Shown here one piece after another: positions 14,336 through 17,266 of a stretch of DNA of 17,266 nucleotides. Position numbers and translations under genes: made by a program. Numbering within the stretch: position 1 is the first letter of the stretch; each line of letters opens with the position of its first letter. The DNA is from Chloroflexota bacterium (GTDB lineage: Bacteria; Chloroflexota; Dormibacteria; Dormibacterales; Dormibacteraceae), in contig DMCH01000002.1 of the NCBI GenBank assembly GCA_003446775.1, forward strand, positions 1 to 17,266. Reading direction: 5' to 3'. The notes beneath the pieces were generated by a model. The model was not told where the DNA came from and searched no databases. It saw only the letters and a program-made list of their open reading frames with translations.

Positions 14336-14746
14336 TCAGACCCGCCGCGCGCGCGCCAGCCGGAGTCGGGCCTCGGCCGTGGCGAGCGCGTTCTGGAACT
14401 CGATCTCCTCGGCGCTGGTGAGCGTGCCCGCGAGCTTCTCCTGGGCGCGGCGACGGGCCTCCTCGGCCCGTTCGACCGAGATCTCGTCGGCGTGCTCGGC
14501 CACGTCCGCGAGCACGGTCACGCGGTCAGGGAGAACTTCGAGGAAGCCGCCGCCCACGAAGATCACGTCCTCGGCGCCGCCCATCACCTCTTGAATGCGG
14601 AGTGGGCCCGGCTTGAGCACGGTCATGAGGGGCGCGTGGCGTGCCATGACGCCGAGCTCGCCGTCGGCGCCGTTGGCGATGATGAACTCGACCTCACCCT
14701 CGAAGAGGCTCCGTTCGACGCTCACCACCCGCAGCGCGTACTTCAC
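14336..14746 (-). CDS. atpC: F0F1 ATP synthase subunit epsilon
   Basis: 136 residues. The N-terminal beta-sandwich (about 1-85) carries EGEVEFIIANGADGELGVMA, RHAPLMTVLKPGPLRI and GGGFLEVLPDRVTVLAD. The C-terminal helical hairpin (about 88-136) carries ERAEEARRRAQEKLAG and ATAEARLRLARARRV. Epsilon is part of the rotor stalk and can inhibit ATP hydrolysis when its C-terminal helices extend. The GTG start overlaps the atpD TGA as GTGA (14743-14746), so translation is probably coupled. It is last of the atp genes, and murA follows after 28 bp with no terminator, which suggests read-through. Length and motifs are ordinary. Confidence 0.96.
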   Translation of the reverse strand: MKYALRVVSVERSLFEGEVEFIIANGADGELGVMARHAPLMTVLKPGPLRIQEVMGGAEDVIFVGGGFLEVLPDRVTVLADVAEHADEISVERAEEARRRAQEKLAGTLTSAEEIEFQNALATAEARLRLARARRV

Positions 14747-16296
14747 TCGGACGACGCCTTCTTCTTCGCCTGCCCGCCCTGGTCGCGCGCTTCGTCGGAC
14801 GGCACCTTCTTCTTGGTCTGCTCGCCCTGGTCGCGCGCCTCGTCGGACGAGGACTGCTTCTTCATCTGCTCACCTTGCGCGCGTGCTTCTTCGATGGTGC
14901 CCACCATGTAGAAAGCCTGCTCGGGGAGGTCATCGTGCTTGCCTTCCAGGATCTCGGTGAAGCCCTGCACCGTCTCGCTGACCTTGACGTACTTGCCCTC
15001 GCGCCCCGTGAAGCGCTGCGCAACGCTGAACGGCTGGGAGAGAAATCGCTGGATCTTGCGTGCGCGTGACACCGCCAGCTTGTCGTCCTCGGAGAGCTCC
15101 TCCATACCGAGGATGGCGATGATGTCCTGTAGGTCCCTGTAGCGCTGCATCGTCTTCTTGACTCCCTGCGCGGCGTCGTAGTGCTCCTGCCCGACGACCG
15201 AGGGCTCCACGAAACGGCTCGAAGACCCAAGCGGATCGATGGCGGGATAGATTCCGATCTCGACCAGCGACCGCTCCAGTCGCACCGTCGCGCCGAGGTG
15301 CGCGAAAACAGTTTGAATGGCGGGGTCGGTGTAATCGTCGGCCGGCACGTACACGGCCTGCACCGAGGTGATCGAGCCCTTGCTGGTCGACGTTATGCGC
15401 TCCTGCAGCTCGCCCATCTCGGTGGCGAGCGTCGGCTGGTAGCCGACTGCGGACGGCATGCGGCCGAGCAGCGCGGACACTTCGGACCCGGCGAGCAGGT
15501 ATCGGAAGATGTTGTCCACGAACAGGAGGACGTCCGCCCCCTCCTCGTCGCGAAAGTACTCGGCCATCGTCAGGCCGGTCAACCCGACACGTGCTCGCGC
15601 GCCAGGGGGCTCGTTCATTTGCCCGAACACCAGGGCGGTCTGGGGCAGTACACCGGCATCCTCCATCTCGCGGTACATGTCGTTCCCCTCGCGGGTCCTC
15701 TCCCCCACGCCGGCGAAGACCGAACGGCCCTTGTGGTGATAGGCGATGTTGCGGATGAGCTCCTGCACGATGACCGTTTTCCCGGTGCCCGCGCCGCCGA
15801 ACAGCCCGATCTTGGAACCCTTGGCGAACGTGCAGATGAGGTCGATGACCTTGATCCCGGTCTCGAGGATCTCGACCTTGGCCTGCTGCTCGGACACGGG
15901 TGGCGCCTCCCGATGAATTGGCCATCGCTTGACGCCGTCGGGCATCGGTTGGTCGTCGATGGGGGCGCCGATGACGTTGAAGAGGCGTCCCAGCGTCTCG
16001 ACCCCGACCGGTACCGAGATCGCGGCGCCCGTCGCGATCACCTTGTCGCCTCGGCGGAAGCCATCGGTGGAGTCCATGGCAATGCAACGGACCACGTTGT
16101 TGCCGATTGCGCTCGCCACCTCCAGCACCACGGTCGTGCCCTGGCCGGTGTGGACCTCGAGCGCCTCGAACAGCTCAGGTTGCTCGCCAGGCGGGAACGC
16201 GACGTCGACGACGGCGCCGATGACCTGGCTCACCTTTCCTTCGCGCGTCTTCTTCTTCGTGGTCTTCGTGGTCTTCGTGGTCTTCGCGTCAGCCAT
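14743..16296 (-). CDS. atpD: F0F1 ATP synthase subunit beta with repeat-bearing C-terminal extension
   Basis: 517 residues, longer than the usual 465-480. This is the catalytic F1 subunit. Landmarks: P-loop GGAGTGKT (167-174), GVGERTREGNDMY with catalytic Glu199, MNEPPGARARVGLTGLTMAE (227-246), Walker B LLFVD (257-261), AGSEVSALLGRMPSAVGYQP (269-288), and the DELSEED-equivalent EELSEDD (399-405). The ordinary protein ends near 480 (YMVGTIEEARAQGEQMKK). Beyond that the last 16-residue module is repeated, giving three copies in 469-516. The N-terminus has a small KTT repeat (about 5-14) and a basic stretch. ATG start with AAGGAG 4 nt upstream, 18 bp after the atpG stop. Core sequence is intact, so I expect a working enzyme. 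Confidence 0.97.
   Translation of the reverse strand: MADAKTTKTTKTTKKKTREGKVSQVIGAVVDVAFPPGEQPELFEALEVHTGQGTTVVLEVASAIGNNVVRCIAMDSTDGFRRGDKVIATGAAISVPVGVETLGRLFNVIGAPIDDQPMPDGVKRWPIHREAPPVSEQQAKVEILETGIKVIDLICTFAKGSKIGLFGGAGTGKTVIVQELIRNIAYHHKGRSVFAGVGERTREGNDMYREMEDAGVLPQTALVFGQMNEPPGARARVGLTGLTMAEYFRDEEGADVLLFVDNIFRYLLAGSEVSALLGRMPSAVGYQPTLATEMGELQERITSTSKGSITSVQAVYVPADDYTDPAIQTVFAHLGATVRLERSLVEIGIYPAIDPLGSSSRFVEPSVVGQEHYDAAQGVKKTMQRYRDLQDIIAILGMEELSEDDKLAVSRARKIQRFLSQPFSVAQRFTGREGKYVKVSETVQGFTEILEGKHDDLPEQAFYMVGTIEEARAQGEQMKKQSSSDEARDQGEQTKKKVPSDEARDQGGQAKKKASSE
14749..14892 (-). repeat. Three 48-bp tandem repeats at the 3' end of atpD
   Basis: Units are 14749-14796, 14797-14844 and 14845-14892. 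By my count units one and two match at 42 of 48 bases, and units two and three at 34 of 48. They code for DEARDQGGQAKKKASS, DEARDQGEQTKKKVPS and EEARAQGEQMKKQSSS. The third, nearest the protein core, includes the ordinary AtpD C-terminus and is probably the ancestral copy. Confidence 0.9.
16255..16286 (-). repeat. 9-bp tandem repeat at the 5' end of atpD
   Basis: Three and a half perfect copies of CTTCGTGGT on the plus strand, coding for the KTT repeat near the AtpD N-terminus. In-frame unit length means copy-number changes would only shorten or lengthen the tail. Confidence 0.9.
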
Positions 16297-16314
16297 GCGT
16301 CTCCTTCATGTACG

Positions 16315-17184
16315 TCAACCCGCCGAGCGCAGCGCTTCCGCGCCCCCGACGATCTCCATCAACTCCGTTGTGATGCCCGCCTGGCGGACCTTGTTGGCAA
16401 AAAGGGTCAGCGAGTCAATGAAGTCGCCCGCGGCCTTCGTGGCGTTCTGCATGGCGATCATCTTGGCCGAGTACTCGCTGGCCTTGTTCTCGAGAATCGC
16501 CTGGTACACCTGCGTCTCGACGTAGCGTGGGAGCAGTGCGTCCAGGACTGACTCGGGGTCGGGCTCGTAGATATAGTCTGCGCGCGGCCCGGCGTCCTTC
16601 TCGCGCTGGGGTATGTCGGCTGGGATGAGGGTGCGGACGACCGGCTCCTGCCGGAGGGTCGAGATCCATTTCGCATAGCACAGGAGCACGGCATCGACAT
16701 CGCCCTTCGTGTACTCCTCGAGGGCAACAGCGACGCCGGAGAGGATGGCGGCGATCGATGGCCGGTCAGTTAGGCCGCTGGTGTCCGCAATCACATTCCT
16801 TCGAAAGCGCAGGAGGAAATCACGGCCTTTGCGCCCTAGAGTCACGTACTCCTGCTTGTCGGGGTAGTGCTCTGCCATGTAGCGCGTGGCGGCGCGAATG
16901 TTGTTGACGTTGATCGCACCGCACAGCCCCTTGTCCGTGGTGACCAGGATCATCACCGCGCGCTTGCCCTCTCGGCGCACAAGGAATGGGTGCTTGTATT
17001 CCGTCGCCCGCTCGCCGGCGGTCTGCAGGACCTCCAGCATCTTCTCCGCGTAGGGCCGGGTCTCCTGCACCGCCGCCTGTGCACGACGCAGCCTCGTCGC
17101 CGCGACCACCTGCATGGCCTTGGTGATCTTCTGCGTGTTCTTGATGCTGTCGATCCGCCGGACGATGTCTCTGAAGGCTGCCAT
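16315..17184 (-). CDS. atpG: F0F1 ATP synthase subunit gamma
   Basis: 289 residues, typical length. The N-terminal helix of the central shaft is very conserved (IDSIKNTQKITKAMQVVAAT, 11-30), then VTTDKGLCGAINVNN (81-95). The C-terminal shaft helix ends the protein (NATKAAGDFIDSLTLFANKV, then RQAGITTELMEIVGGAEAL). Gamma turns inside the alpha3-beta3 ring and links proton flow to ATP synthesis. The ATG start overlaps the stop of the upstream gene by one base (TAATG, 17182-17186), so translation is probably coupled to atpA. atpD follows after 18 bp. Nothing unusual seen. Confidence 0.97.
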   Translation of the reverse strand: MAAFRDIVRRIDSIKNTQKITKAMQVVAATRLRRAQAAVQETRPYAEKMLEVLQTAGERATEYKHPFLVRREGKRAVMILVTTDKGLCGAINVNNIRAATRYMAEHYPDKQEYVTLGRKGRDFLLRFRRNVIADTSGLTDRPSIAAILSGVAVALEEYTKGDVDAVLLCYAKWISTLRQEPVVRTLIPADIPQREKDAGPRADYIYEPDPESVLDALLPRYVETQVYQAILENKASEYSAKMIAMQNATKAAGDFIDSLTLFANKVRQAGITTELMEIVGGAEALRSAG

Positions 17185-17266
17185 TACTTGGCTCGGGGTT
17201 TCCTCGACGCGGCGTTCGGCTTAGGTTCCGGCGGCGCGGCAGTCGCCGTTTCGGCCTTCGGCTTGG
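17184..17266 (-). CDS. atpA: F0F1 ATP synthase subunit alpha, C-terminal tail only
   Basis: The last 26 codons of a gene that runs off the window, with stop TAA at 17184-17186. It reads KPKAETATAAPPEPKPNAAS and then RKPRAK, a Lys/Pro/Ala-rich tail with no similarity to the usual alpha C-terminus. The identity rests on position: atpA normally precedes atpG in atpHAGDC operons, and the one-base stop-start overlap shows an operon. If it is atpA, the protein has a low-complexity basic extension. Confidence 0.7.
   Translation of the reverse strand, partial: KPKAETATAAPPEPKPNAASRKPRAK

Noticed and set aside
14749..14892. 48-bp repeats as a CRISPR array
   Set aside because: Units are contiguous, have no spacers and stay in frame with atpD.
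15181..16551. 456-codon frame antisense to atpD and atpG
   Set aside because: No recognisable motif, and it opposes two certain genes; a shadow of codon bias.

Overview
The window is the end of a GC-rich bacterial contig. Bases 1-56 are not genomic: they are an Illumina Nextera P5/i5 adapter left on the contig end. Frequent GTG and TTG starts, a Tad pilus locus with no outer-membrane secretin gene in view, and the atpAGDC-murA-mreB order point to a monoderm-like lineage of the Chloroflexota/Dormibacterota/Actinomycetota kind. This is an inference from style and synteny, with low confidence.

Layout. (1) 57-2255, minus strand: a compact Tad/Flp pilus locus read flp -> cpaB -> cpaF, with cpaF cut off by the contig end. 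A recognisable promoter and a stem-loop bracket the small pilin gene. (2) 2449-4628, plus strand: an isoprenylcysteine-methyltransferase-like membrane protein followed closely by a polytopic GT-C-like membrane protein. (3) 4635-9600, minus strand: a surface-glycan block read polysaccharide deacetylase -> WecG/TagA-type glycosyltransferase -> Alg5-like GT2 -> DPM1-like GT2 -> a second polytopic GT-C-like protein. (4) 9615-11881: two convergent GT4 glycosyltransferases. (5) 11979-17266, minus strand: atpA (tail only) -> atpG -> atpD -> atpC -> murA -> mreB, with overlapping or nearly touching genes.

How the parts fit. The two GT2 enzymes resemble synthases of polyprenyl-phosphate sugars. The two polytopic proteins have the overall form of GT-C enzymes, which use such lipid-linked sugars outside the membrane. 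WecG, the GT4 enzymes and the deacetylase fit assembly and trimming of a cell-surface polysaccharide or teichoic-acid-like polymer. MurA and MreB add peptidoglycan precursor synthesis and cell-shape control next to the F1 ATPase genes.

Most notable details: MurA has Asp instead of the fosfomycin-binding Cys; AtpD carries a C-terminal 16-residue module repeated three times (48-bp DNA repeat), and AtpA ends in a Lys/Pro/Ala-rich tail; MreB has no normal start codon where one is expected; palindromic repeats lie inside and just upstream of one GT4 gene. I see no CRISPR array, transposase, phage gene, recognisable defence system, tRNA or rRNA. No stretch longer than 300 bases lacks a gene.
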